DNA of 64,000 nucleotides. Source: Algoriphagus winogradskyi (GTDB lineage: Bacteria > Bacteroidota > Bacteroidia > Cytophagales > Cyclobacteriaceae). Location of the stretch: contig NZ_FXUA01000005.1 in the NCBI RefSeq assembly GCF_900182815.1, positions 186,001 to 250,000 on the forward strand. Direction: 5' to 3'. The translations under genes were made by a program, and so were the position numbers. The notes beneath the pieces are model-generated. The model was not told the DNA's origin. It was given only the letters and a program-made list of their open reading frames with translations, and ran no database searches. Positions 25,104-34,214 of the stretch are shown one piece after another; position 1 is the first letter of the stretch, and each line of letters begins with the position of its first letter.

Positions 25104-26186
25104 ATGAAAAAGCAAACTAAAGTCCTATTGATCATTGCAGTTATTGTGATTGCTGCTGTTGCATATTTCTACCCAAGAATGGACACCCGTAATAGTAATG
25201 ATACAGGCGTCGCTTCGGTGGGTGCAGGCCCCGGTGCCCCATCTGATTTGCAGGTGAAAGTCGTAAAACTAAAGCGTGAAACCTTGAGGAATCAGCTTTC
25301 CATTACCGGTACTATTTTGCCAAATGAGTCAGTGGATCTGCGTACTGAGATTACTGGTTTGGTTACCAAGATTTCCTTTAAAGAAGGTCAATATGTAAGT
25401 AAAGGAACACCTTTACTTTACCTAAACGACGATGAGCTACAGGCTCAATTCCAACGTCTTCAGTTTACTCAAAAGCTCTTCGAAACCCAAGAAAATAGAC
25501 AAAAGCAGTTGTTAGCACGTGAAGCGATTAGTCAGGAAGAGTATGATATTGTGCTCAATGAATATAATACCACACTTTCTGATTTGAAATTGGTAGAAGC
25601 TCAGCTTTCTAAAACGATCATTAGAGCTCCTTTTAATGGGATCCTGGGTTTGAGGCAGGTGAGTGAAGGCTCAGTGATAGGTACTAATGATGTGATTGCA
25701 AATTTTGTAAACATAGACCCAATCAAAATTGAGTTTTCTGTTCCGGAGCGCTATGCCAATCAGGTGACTCTAGGCTCTCAAATTTACTTCACTAACGAAT
25801 CTTCCCCAGAGGAGGAGGTAGGAAAAGTCTATGCTTTTGAGCCACAGATAGATGCTGCTACTCGTACATTGAAATTAAGAGCAGAAAGTCCAAACAAGGA
25901 CCGCAGGTATTTACCTGGAATGTTCGTAAGAATTCGTTTTGTACTGGGAGAAACTGAAGATGCGCTGATGGTGCCATCAGAATCAGTGGTTCCGGAATTG
26001 CAAGGCTATAAAGTTTTCGTAGTTGGTGCCGATAACAAAGCCGAGGAACGCTCGGTAGAAATAGGTACTCGTACAGATACGCATGTTCAAATCACTAGTG
26101 GGTTGGACGTGGGAGATCTGGTACTCACCACTGGTGTATTGCAAGCAAGGACGGGAACCCCTGTTGAATTCACACAAATCAACTAA
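25104..26186 (+). CDS. RND efflux periplasmic adaptor (membrane fusion protein)
   Basis: 360 residues. An N-terminal membrane anchor (about 5-24), a short linker, a barrel-sandwich (lipoyl-like) domain (LRTEITGLVTKISFKEGQYV), and a short alpha-helical hairpin (about 110-160). A beta-barrel (IDPIKIEFSVPERYANQV) and a membrane-proximal domain (GTRTDTHVQITSGLDVGDLV) follow. The family bridges the inner-membrane pump and TolC. There is no Cys lipobox. It is followed after one base by the pump gene, in a clear three-component operon. Confidence 0.92.
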   Translation: MKKQTKVLLIIAVIVIAAVAYFYPRMDTRNSNDTGVASVGAGPGAPSDLQVKVVKLKRETLRNQLSITGTILPNESVDLRTEITGLVTKISFKEGQYVSKGTPLLYLNDDELQAQFQRLQFTQKLFETQENRQKQLLAREAISQEEYDIVLNEYNTTLSDLKLVEAQLSKTIIRAPFNGILGLRQVSEGSVIGTNDVIANFVNIDPIKIEFSVPERYANQVTLGSQIYFTNESSPEEEVGKVYAFEPQIDAATRTLKLRAESPNKDRRYLPGMFVRIRFVLGETEDALMVPSESVVPELQGYKVFVVGADNKAEERSVEIGTRTDTHVQITSGLDVGDLVLTTGVLQARTGTPVEFTQIN

Positions 26187-26187
26187 C

Positions 26188-29100
26188 ATGTCGAGCTTAT
26201 CAAATGTAAGTATCAACAGGCCAGTTTTGGCCATCGTGATGTCTCTAGTCATCATGCTTTTTGGTGCCATAGGTATTACACTTTTGGGAATAAGGGAATT
26301 TCCAAGTGTTGATCCTCCAGTCATAAATGTGCGGACAACCTACGTAGGAGCTAATGCAGATGTCATTGAAGCTCAGATCACTGAGCCGCTAGAGGAGGCA
26401 ATTAACGGTATCCAGGGGATTAAATCCCTGACATCGACGAGTAATGATGGCGGAAGTAGCATCACGGTAGAATTTGACGTGGGAGCTGATCTGGAAGCTG
26501 CAGCCAATGACGTGCGTGACAAAGTTTCGGGTGCTCAGCGAAATCTTCCTCCTGATGCGGAACCTCCAGTAGTTTCCAAAGCTGATGCTGATTCGGAGCC
26601 TATCGTTTTCTTGAACGTTAAAAGCGATGAAAGAAGTCTTTTGGATCTCTCAGATATTGCAGAGAATATTTTCAAAGAAAGACTTCAGACCATACCGGGC
26701 GTGAGCCGGATTCAGATTTGGGGTGAAAAAGAATATGCGATACGTCTGAGGATGGACCCGCTAAAGATGGCTTCTTATGGAGTTACTCCACTAGATGTGC
26801 TTTCCAAAGTGCAAAGTGAGAACGTCGAATTGCCCTCCGGGAAAATTGAAGGAGAGACGATTGAGCTGTCTGTTCGAACAAAAAGTAGATTGAGTAGCCC
26901 TCAGGAATTCAATGATCTGATCATAAAAGAGGATCAAAACAACATCGTGCGTTTTCAGGATGTAGGGAAAGCAGAGTTGGCTGCCCTTAATGAACGCAGT
27001 ATTTTGAAGCGTGACGGTGTACCTATGGTGGGTATAGTGTTGGTGCCACTTCCTGGATCTAACAGTATAGAAATTGCTGATGAATTCTATAGGAGATTGG
27101 AATTTATCAAAAAAGATTTGCCATCTGATGTTGGGTTAGAAATTGGATTTGATAAGACAAACTTTATACGAAGCTCCATATCCGAAGTAAAGGAGACGAT
27201 TATTACAGCCTTCGTACTCGTTGTAGCCATCATCTTCCTATTCCTGAGAGATTGGCGAACTACTTTTATTCCAGTTCTGACAATACCGATCTCTCTAATT
27301 GGAGTATTCTTTGTCATGTACCTGATGGACTTTTCTATCAATGTACTTACGCTCTTGGGGATTGTACTTTCGATTGGACTCGTGGTCGATGATGCGATCG
27401 TAGTATTAGAGAATATTTACTCCCGTATTGAAAAAGGAGAAAATCCACAACAAGCAGCCGAAAAAGGCTCTGAGGAGATTTTCTTTGCGGTAATTGCTAC
27501 TACAGTGGCGTTAGCAGCAGTATTTCTTCCAGTGATCTTCTTAACGGGTACAACTGGCCGACTTTTTAGAGAATTCGGTGTAGTAGTTGCCGGCGCCGTG
27601 ATCATCTCTTCTTTTGTGGCGTTGACGATGACTCCCATGTTGAGTTCAAAACTTCTCAAGAAAAGAGAGAAGCATAATGCCTTTTACAATTTTACCGAAC
27701 CTGGCTTTGTGTGGATAAATGACAAATATGATCGAGCACTCGCCTGGTTTATGCAATTTCGTTGGGTGTCATTTTTATTGGTAGGTTTTATGGGATTTGG
27801 CATTTATTGGCTCTTTAACGAGATTCCAACCGAACTTGCTCCTACAGAAGATAGAGGTGAAATCGTAATCAGAATGTCAGGTCCAGAGGGGGCTACTTTT
27901 GGATATATGGATCGTGTAATTGACCAAATGGTAGCTGATTTTGGCGAGGATTACCCTAAAGACGAGGTGAGAGGCATGGTGTCAGTTACCTCTCCCGGTT
28001 TTGGATCTTCAAGTACAAATTCAGGTTTCATGCGATTTATTTTAACAGACGCTGAAGACAGAGAAAAAACCCAAGGTGAATATTTCAATGAAATAAATCA
28101 AAAGCTTAAACAGTATACCGGAGTAAGAGCTTTTGCTTCTCAAGCACAATCCATCGGGAATAGCCGTGGAGGTCTTCCTGTTCAGTATGTTTTGCAGGCG
28201 CCAACACTTGATAAATTGAAGGAAGTGATACCTACTTTCATGGAAGAGGTAGGCAAAAGCCCTGTGTTTATTTTCTCTGATATCAACTTGAAGTTTACCA
28301 AACCTGAGCTTGAAATCGAGATAGATAGAGAGAAATCAAGAAATATTGGCGTGTCAATTCAAGAAATCGCCAGGACATTACAGCTATCTTATTCAGGACA
28401 AAGATTCGCCTATTTTATCAAAAATGGTAAGCAGTACCAGGTAGTTGGAGAGATGAGGTTGGAAGATAGAAATGAACCTATAAATCTAAGAATGCTGTAT
28501 GTACGCGCAGAGAATGGTTCGTTGGTTCAGCTGGACAACCTAGTCACTGTCACAGAGAAAAGCACTCCGCCTCAATTGTATAGATTCAATAGATTTGTTG
28601 CGGGTACTGTTTCTGCCAATTTAGCGGAAGGTTATACCATTGGTGACGGGTTGGATGAAATGGACCGTATAGCTGATGAGGTATTGGATGGCTCATTTAC
28701 TACCGATGTGTCAGGTCCTTCCAAGGAATTTAGAGAAAGCTCAAACAGCTTATTATTCGCATTCCTTTTCGCGTTGATCCTGATTTATTTGGTGCTTTCA
28801 GCACAATTTGAAAGCTTCTTAGATCCACTTACCATCATGTTTACGGTGCCACTCGCAATCTTTGGCGCATTGCTTACTTTATGGTCATTTGGGTTTACGC
28901 TGAATATTTTCAGTCAGATTGGTATTATTATGCTGATAGGTCTGGTGACTAAAAATGGTATTTTGATAGTAGAATTCGCCAATCAACGGAAAGCCACCGG
29001 AATGTCAGTTCATGAGGCGATTTTTGGAGCAGCAGTGGCTAGATTCAGACCGATTTTGATGACTAGTTTGTCTACCATTTTGGGAATTTTACCTATTGCA

Positions 29101-29250
29101 CTTGGGTTAGGTGCAGGTGCTGAAAGTAGAGTTCCAATGGGCGCTGCCGTTATTGGTGGTTTGACCTTTGCGACTATATTGACCCTTTTTGTGATCCCAG
29201 CAATTTATACTTATCTCACTTCCAAAGAAGGAAGATTAGCCAGAATTTAA
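26188..29250 (+). CDS. RND multidrug-type efflux pump (HAE1/AcrB family)
   Basis: 1020 residues from the ATG at 26188 (MSSLSNVSINRPV), one base after the adaptor stop. An in-frame upstream ATG would run inside the adaptor gene and is rejected. It has the AcrB architecture: TM1 at about 10-30, a periplasmic porter domain, TM2-6 with the relay Asp pair in LVVDDAIVVLENIY, the second porter domain, and TM7-12 ending in FVIPAIYTYL. Of the HAE1 family, it probably exports hydrophobic drugs, detergents or metabolites. The substrate cannot be told from the sequence. The downstream tolC-like gene overlaps by one base (TAATG). Confidence 0.93.
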   Translation: MSSLSNVSINRPVLAIVMSLVIMLFGAIGITLLGIREFPSVDPPVINVRTTYVGANADVIEAQITEPLEEAINGIQGIKSLTSTSNDGGSSITVEFDVGADLEAAANDVRDKVSGAQRNLPPDAEPPVVSKADADSEPIVFLNVKSDERSLLDLSDIAENIFKERLQTIPGVSRIQIWGEKEYAIRLRMDPLKMASYGVTPLDVLSKVQSENVELPSGKIEGETIELSVRTKSRLSSPQEFNDLIIKEDQNNIVRFQDVGKAELAALNERSILKRDGVPMVGIVLVPLPGSNSIEIADEFYRRLEFIKKDLPSDVGLEIGFDKTNFIRSSISEVKETIITAFVLVVAIIFLFLRDWRTTFIPVLTIPISLIGVFFVMYLMDFSINVLTLLGIVLSIGLVVDDAIVVLENIYSRIEKGENPQQAAEKGSEEIFFAVIATTVALAAVFLPVIFLTGTTGRLFREFGVVVAGAVIISSFVALTMTPMLSSKLLKKREKHNAFYNFTEPGFVWINDKYDRALAWFMQFRWVSFLLVGFMGFGIYWLFNEIPTELAPTEDRGEIVIRMSGPEGATFGYMDRVIDQMVADFGEDYPKDEVRGMVSVTSPGFGSSSTNSGFMRFILTDAEDREKTQGEYFNEINQKLKQYTGVRAFASQAQSIGNSRGGLPVQYVLQAPTLDKLKEVIPTFMEEVGKSPVFIFSDINLKFTKPELEIEIDREKSRNIGVSIQEIARTLQLSYSGQRFAYFIKNGKQYQVVGEMRLEDRNEPINLRMLYVRAENGSLVQLDNLVTVTEKSTPPQLYRFNRFVAGTVSANLAEGYTIGDGLDEMDRIADEVLDGSFTTDVSGPSKEFRESSNSLLFAFLFALILIYLVLSAQFESFLDPLTIMFTVPLAIFGALLTLWSFGFTLNIFSQIGIIMLIGLVTKNGILIVEFANQRKATGMSVHEAIFGAAVARFRPILMTSLSTILGILPIALGLGAGAESRVPMGAAVIGGLTFATILTLFVIPAIYTYLTSKEGRLARI

Positions 29251-30596
29251 TGAAGAATCTTAGCCTATTGCTCTTACTGAGTATTGTTGGAACAAACCTA
29301 TTTGCACAAAGTAGCGAATCTCTGGATTTGGAGAAAGCGATAACTATTGGTTTGGAGAAAAATCTAGATATTAAAATCGCAGTAGAAACTGTGGAAATTC
29401 AGGAGGGAAATCAGCGAATTGGAACTGGAGATTATTTGATGCCGATTGTGGACGCTACCTATACCCGGACTTTTAGTAATGAAGATGTGGAGCAGGTATT
29501 TGCCACAGATCCTAACCCAAGAACGATTGACAATGCGAAATCCAGATCTAAGAATTTTAGCGTAGTCGGCATTTATGGATTTCGACCTGAGAGCTTTATT
29601 GTACTGAAACGACTTGGTGTCTTGACAGAAATCTCCGAATTGGATGCTAAGATCGCGGTAGAAAATACAGTAGCTAATATTTCATCGGCATACTATCGAT
29701 TAGTATTGGAGCTGCAGCGGCAAAAAGTTTTGAAGCGCACCTTGGATTTGAGTAAGGCTAGATTGGATATAGCTGAGGCTCAATATTCCTTGGGAGGAGC
29801 GGGTAAACGCGACTTTCTCACTGCAGAAGTTGATTACAATTCCGATTTGAGCTTGCTGCTAGGACAGGAGCAGGTCATCCAAAATGCCCGTGTGAATCTA
29901 AATGAACTGATGGCGTTGAATCCTGAAGAGCAGTTTATGATCAATGACACCATCACAGTAGGTGAACCCTTACTTTTACAGGATCTGGTAGAAAATGCAT
30001 TCTTAGAAAATAAAACCTACCTTATTGCTCAGCGCCAAGAAAATGTTGCCTTTCTACAATTGAAAGAATTGCGGGCTAGTAGGCTTCCAGTTATTAATTT
30101 GAATGCCACCTATGCAACCAATACTTCCAATTCTGACGCGGGAATTCTTACTCAAAATCAGCGCTCTGGATTCAATTATGGGGGAAATATTGCTTTAAAT
30201 GTTTTCAACGGGTTTACCCTGAATAGAAGGATTCAGAATGCCAAGGTACAGCAGAAGATTCAAGGTTTTGCTGTAGATCAATATGAGATCCAACTTCGAT
30301 CTGATATTCATAGGGCTTTTAATACCTATACCACTAATCGCAATCTACTGGAGGTGGAGCAGAAGAATTATGCTGTTGCGAAAGAAAGCTCCGAAATCGC
30401 TTTAGAAAGGTTCCGATTGGGAATTGCCTCCTATTTGGAATTTAGAGATGCACAGGTGAATTTGCTTACAGCTGAAAACCGTTTGATTACATCTATTTAT
30501 AATATTAAAGAGCAGGAAATCGAATTGAGACGCCTGTCCGGGAAGATTTTCTTCGATAATAGTTTTGAGGAATTAGACCTGCCTACAGAAGATTAA
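29250..30596 (+). CDS. TolC-family outer-membrane efflux protein
   Basis: 448 residues. Signal peptide 1-19 (NLFAQ). Two internally repeated outer-membrane efflux (OEP) domains are present, with coiled-coil helices rich in Leu/Glu/Gln (KARLDIAEAQYSLGGAGK; ESSEIALERFRLGIASYLEF). It provides the exit duct for the adaptor and RND pump encoded directly upstream. The start codon overlaps the pump's stop, so the stoichiometry is probably set by translational coupling. A hairpin terminator follows. Confidence 0.92.
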   Translation: MKNLSLLLLLSIVGTNLFAQSSESLDLEKAITIGLEKNLDIKIAVETVEIQEGNQRIGTGDYLMPIVDATYTRTFSNEDVEQVFATDPNPRTIDNAKSRSKNFSVVGIYGFRPESFIVLKRLGVLTEISELDAKIAVENTVANISSAYYRLVLELQRQKVLKRTLDLSKARLDIAEAQYSLGGAGKRDFLTAEVDYNSDLSLLLGQEQVIQNARVNLNELMALNPEEQFMINDTITVGEPLLLQDLVENAFLENKTYLIAQRQENVAFLQLKELRASRLPVINLNATYATNTSNSDAGILTQNQRSGFNYGGNIALNVFNGFTLNRRIQNAKVQQKIQGFAVDQYEIQLRSDIHRAFNTYTTNRNLLEVEQKNYAVAKESSEIALERFRLGIASYLEFRDAQVNLLTAENRLITSIYNIKEQEIELRRLSGKIFFDNSFEELDLPTED

Positions 30597-30605
30597 TACT
30601 GAAAG

Positions 30606-30634
30606 GAAGGCTATTACGATAGTCTTCGTTTTAA
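30606..30634 (+). terminator. Terminator of the RND operon
   Basis: A GAAGGCTAT / ATAGTCTTC stem (one G-T pair) followed by a T-rich tract. Confidence 0.55.
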
Positions 30635-30730
30635 TATTTGCTTTTTTTAACGAATGCTTATTTTTTCCTTTGGCATAGCATTTGCCAAATGGGCTTTCGT
30701 GTAACATCCAGAGTCTTACGACTCTACTGA

Positions 30731-32125
30731 ATGAAAAAAGCAATAATTCTATTTTCCTCCCTTTTAATCCTTCTCCTCTTTGGTGTGCAATGCACTTTTA
30801 TTGAGAAGCATTTTGGGCCTATTTCCAAGGAAGATACATACGTACTTGACCTTCCAGGAATTCAGAATAGGGGATTTATTCGAGCTGCGGTGGATAATAA
30901 TTCAACAGGTTACTATATCTACCGAGGACGAAGAATGGGCTACGAATATGAGTTGCTTCGTGACCTTGCTAAGCGATTGAATGTTCAGTTGCACCTAGTA
31001 TTGGTTTCAGATATTGATCGAGCCTTCGATTATTTACAGGAGGGAAAAGTGGATTTAATTGCCATGAACCTTGAAAAAAGCATAGAACGCTCCGAGAAAA
31101 CCTCCTTCTCTCTTCCCCTTGGGAAAATGAATACAGTTCTGGTGGGAAATGAAAATTCCGGCAAAATCACTTCTTGGGATCAACTTGCTTCAGATACAAT
31201 CTATGTGCGGGAGGGTGCAGTGTACAAAAGTCAACTGTGCAATCTTAAAGATTCTCTTCAATTAAAATATACTATTATTCCAACCCCTGATCACGAAGAA
31301 ACACTCATTGATAAAGTGGCTGAAGGTGAAATCAAATGGACCATAGCTGATCAAAATATTGCTCAAGCCAATGCCACTTATTATGGAGGTTTAGATATCT
31401 CATGGAAAGTGCAAAAGGAAGGAGATGTGTCTTGGGTAGTGCGGGAAAATGCTCCAAAACTCCTTGTTTCATTGAATAAGTGGTTGGAAGAAAAGCAAAA
31501 GAGATTTATTCCAGACCTCTATGCCAAGTACTTCCTGAATTCTAAGAATAGTTATTTCAGGAGCAACAGTCCATTTTCTTCCTTAGCGGGCAATCAGATT
31601 TCTGTTTACGATGAGATAATCAAAGGTGGTGCTGAACAGTTAGGTTGGGATTGGCGCTTGCTCGCTTCGTTGGTTTACAAGGAGTCGAGATTTGATACGG
31701 TAGCTACTTCTTATGCTGGTGCGAAAGGCTTACTGCAGCTGATGCCAGTTACATTAGAAAGATTTGGAGTGGAAAATCCAAATGATCCAACCCAGTCACT
31801 AATGGGAGGGGTTCGGTACTTAAGATACCTGGATAAGTTCTGGATGGAAAGAGTTCCCGATACTTCAGAGCGATTGAAATTTGTTTTGGCTTCCTACAAT
31901 ATCGGTCATGGTCATGTAGAAGATGCTTGGCGATTGACGCTGAAGTATGGTAAAAACACTCAGTCTTGGTCATCGGTTTCTGAGTTTTTAGAGCTAAAAA
32001 GCGATCCCGATTATTACCGGGATCCTATAGTCAAAAGTGGCTTTGCCAAAGGACATCTGGCAGTGAATTACGTGAAGGACGTCATGAGCGTGTTCGAATC
32101 CTATAAAGCGCTGGTGCAGCCTTAA
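30731..32125 (+). CDS. mltF: MltF-like membrane-bound lytic transglycosylase
   Basis: 464 residues. The N-terminal hydrophobic segment ends at Cys21 in FGVQC, a weak lipobox. A solute-binding (SBP_bac_3-like) regulatory domain covers about 45-265, and an SLT catalytic domain about 290-440. SLT motifs are YKESRFD (catalytic Glu319), AGAKGLLQLMP, GGVRYLRYL and VLASYNIGHGHV. In MltF the first domain modulates the activity of the second on peptidoglycan. The gene is monocistronic with no clear -7 box; a hairpin follows it. Confidence 0.88.
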   Translation: MKKAIILFSSLLILLLFGVQCTFIEKHFGPISKEDTYVLDLPGIQNRGFIRAAVDNNSTGYYIYRGRRMGYEYELLRDLAKRLNVQLHLVLVSDIDRAFDYLQEGKVDLIAMNLEKSIERSEKTSFSLPLGKMNTVLVGNENSGKITSWDQLASDTIYVREGAVYKSQLCNLKDSLQLKYTIIPTPDHEETLIDKVAEGEIKWTIADQNIAQANATYYGGLDISWKVQKEGDVSWVVRENAPKLLVSLNKWLEEKQKRFIPDLYAKYFLNSKNSYFRSNSPFSSLAGNQISVYDEIIKGGAEQLGWDWRLLASLVYKESRFDTVATSYAGAKGLLQLMPVTLERFGVENPNDPTQSLMGGVRYLRYLDKFWMERVPDTSERLKFVLASYNIGHGHVEDAWRLTLKYGKNTQSWSSVSEFLELKSDPDYYRDPIVKSGFAKGHLAVNYVKDVMSVFESYKALVQP

Positions 32126-32151
32126 GCACCTTCCTAAAGCTTTCCTGCCTT

Positions 32152-32170
32152 GGTCTGTGTAACACAGACC
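32152..32170. repeat. GGTCTGTG hairpin after mltF
   Basis: A GGTCTGTG/CACAGACC stem around TAA. It is closely related to the hairpin after aspS at 11556-11577 and has no T tract. Confidence 0.5.
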
Positions 32171-32207
32171 ATTCTAAACTGGGATTCAAAACGTGACACA
32201 TGAAGCC

Positions 32208-32681
32208 TTACGCTCCTTCGTGTAGCTCAAACATAGCTTCTACTTCTACAGGTATATTTCCTGGCAAGGAACCCATTCCCACAGCAGATCTTACTCCTAC
32301 ACCATTTTCTTCACCCCAGACCTGCATGAATAATTCACTGCAGCCATTGATTACATAAGGATGTCGCTCGAAGGAGGAGTCGCAGTTTACCATTCCTAGT
32401 ACTTTGATCACACGCTTCACTCGATTCAGTGAACCTAGATTGGCTTTGATAGTTGCCAGCATCGCAAGTCCAACTTGTCGGGCAGCAAGTTTTCCGGCTT
32501 CAATATCCATATCTACGCCTATTCTTCCCATGATCAAACTGCCATCTTCTTGTACAGTACCATGGCCGGAGAGATACAAGTATTTGCCATCGATTAGGCA
32601 TGGTTTGTAAACACCCAGCGGTTTTGGTGCTGGTGGAAGGTTAAGACCAAGTTTGGTGAAGTTGCTTTCAGGAGTTTCCAT
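32208..32681 (-). CDS. RidA/YjgF family protein (imine/enamine deaminase type)
   Basis: 157 residues from the ATG at 32681 (METPESNFTKLG); an in-frame TTG overlapping the end of the permease gene is possible but less likely. The Rid fold is seen through YLSGHGTV, VGLAMLATIKANLGSLNRV, RSAVGMGSLPGNIPVEVEAMF. It belongs to a long RidA subfamily with an extra N-terminal segment. Classic RidA has the imine-binding Arg, here in VRSAVGMGSLP. The gene is 23 nt from the permease gene upstream, so the two are co-transcribed. The substrate is presumably an enamine/imine from the transported compound; that is an inference. Confidence 0.85.
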   Translation of the reverse strand: METPESNFTKLGLNLPPAPKPLGVYKPCLIDGKYLYLSGHGTVQEDGSLIMGRIGVDMDIEAGKLAARQVGLAMLATIKANLGSLNRVKRVIKVLGMVNCDSSFERHPYVINGCSELFMQVWGEENGVGVRSAVGMGSLPGNIPVEVEAMFELHEGA

Positions 32682-32703
32682 AATGGGAGTGTTTTCTAAT
32701 TTT

Positions 32704-34017
32704 TTATACAAAAATGTCCAAGATCAGGACACCGGCCAATCCAGCCACAGCTACAATTGTTTCCATCAAGGACCATGATTTGATGGTGTCTTTGATACTT
32801 ACATTGAAAAACTCCTTATACATCCAAAATCCTGCATCGTTGAAATGGGAAAACATCAGACTTCCTGCCCCTATGGAAAGAACCAGAAGATTTGGATCCA
32901 CATTCATGGTGGTTATTAAAGGAGCGATTATTCCTGCAGTGGTAAGCCCTGCTACTGTAGCTGATCCTACGCAAACCCGGATAATTGCAGTAATAATCCA
33001 AGCCAAAATCAATGGATGAATATCCCAACTTTGAAGTCCTTCTGCAATCACTAAGCTTACACCTGTATCAGTAAAAATCTGTTTCAAAGCACCCGCGCCA
33101 GCTACGATCAGTAAAATCATTGCGATGTCTTTGGTAGCTACCGTATAGAGATCCATGATTTGCTTCATGGTGAAATTGCGCTTAAGCCCAAGCGTAAACG
33201 TAGCAATCAAGACAGAAATCAACATTACTATTCCCGGATCAGCTACAAAAGCAATCACTGGCGCTAAGCTGCTTTCTTTGGGAATATTTAAATTTAGTGC
33301 AGTGGTCCCTACAAGTAAAACAACGGGTAGCAATGCGGTGAAAAAGCTGTTCGCTGTTGAAGGCAACTCAGACTCAGGCTTTGTCTCTGCCTGAAAAGTC
33401 TTAAGCGGTTCTGCTTTCATATTCTTCAGCGTTCTTGCGAAAAGAGGTCCTGCAAGAGCAATAGTCGGAATTGCAATTAAAAAGCCGTAGAACAGCGTCA
33501 ATCCCATATTGGCGTCAAACTGTGCAACCAAAGCAGCCGGAGAGGGATGTGGAGGAAGGAAACCATGTGTCACCGAAAGCGCCGCCAATAAGGGAATTCC
33601 CACATACACTGCTGAGATTTTATATTGATAAGCTACGGTGAAAGCCAGAGGGACCAGGAGCACAAAACCAACATTGTAGAATAGGGGAATGCCCACTACC
33701 AAACCGGTGATAGCCATAGCCCAGGTAATGTGTTTTTGGCCAAAGATCTTCATCAGGAAGCCTGCGATTCGCTGCGCGGCACCGGATTCTGCAACCAGCT
33801 TGCCCAACATGGCGCCCATCACAATTACGATCACCAAGTCTCCGAGCAAGCCACCCATACCACGCTGCACAGATCCGGCGATCTGATCTGCCGGAAGACC
33901 AAGCAGAAAGCCTGCAGAGATGGAAGCGATCAGAAATGCCAAGAATGGATTGAGCTTAGCCCATACAATCAGCAGCACAAGGATCGCTATGCTGAGCAGT
34001 ACTAGAAGAATGGTCAT
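32704..34017 (-). CDS. GntP-family permease (gluconate:H+ symporter family)
   Basis: 437 residues, about 12-14 membrane helices. Typical family segments are ILVLLIVWAKLNPFLAFL at the start, FYNVGFVLLVPLAF, HGFLPPHPSPAALV and VGSATVAGLTTAGIIAPLI. GntP transporters take up gluconate, D-serine, fructuronate or related acids with protons. It is paired with a RidA-family gene, without a gluconate kinase, so a D-amino-acid or hydroxy-acid substrate is at least as likely as gluconate. This is inferred from context only. Confidence 0.88.
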   Translation of the reverse strand: MTILLVLLSIAILVLLIVWAKLNPFLAFLIASISAGFLLGLPADQIAGSVQRGMGGLLGDLVIVIVMGAMLGKLVAESGAAQRIAGFLMKIFGQKHITWAMAITGLVVGIPLFYNVGFVLLVPLAFTVAYQYKISAVYVGIPLLAALSVTHGFLPPHPSPAALVAQFDANMGLTLFYGFLIAIPTIALAGPLFARTLKNMKAEPLKTFQAETKPESELPSTANSFFTALLPVVLLVGTTALNLNIPKESSLAPVIAFVADPGIVMLISVLIATFTLGLKRNFTMKQIMDLYTVATKDIAMILLIVAGAGALKQIFTDTGVSLVIAEGLQSWDIHPLILAWIITAIIRVCVGSATVAGLTTAGIIAPLITTMNVDPNLLVLSIGAGSLMFSHFNDAGFWMYKEFFNVSIKDTIKSWSLMETIVAVAGLAGVLILDIFV

Positions 34018-34214
34018 AGGAATAGGTTGGGTTTAGCCGACTAAGATAAAAAACATTGGCGAATAAGAGTTTTACAATAGGAGATTGTTGCCAGTAGAGA
34101 AACAGAGTACAAATTGGTCTGTGATCAGTCGCAGAGATCAGTCTCGGAAGGGCGTATTTATTGAACTGTTCGGAACTATAAATTGGACTTTTGCTTTTGA
34201 CGGAACGCTCAGGA

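Noticed and set aside
26083..26187. Upstream start of the RND pump gene
   Set aside because: The extra 35 codons are inside the adaptor gene. MSSLSNVSINRPV at 26188 is the normal N-terminus of the family.
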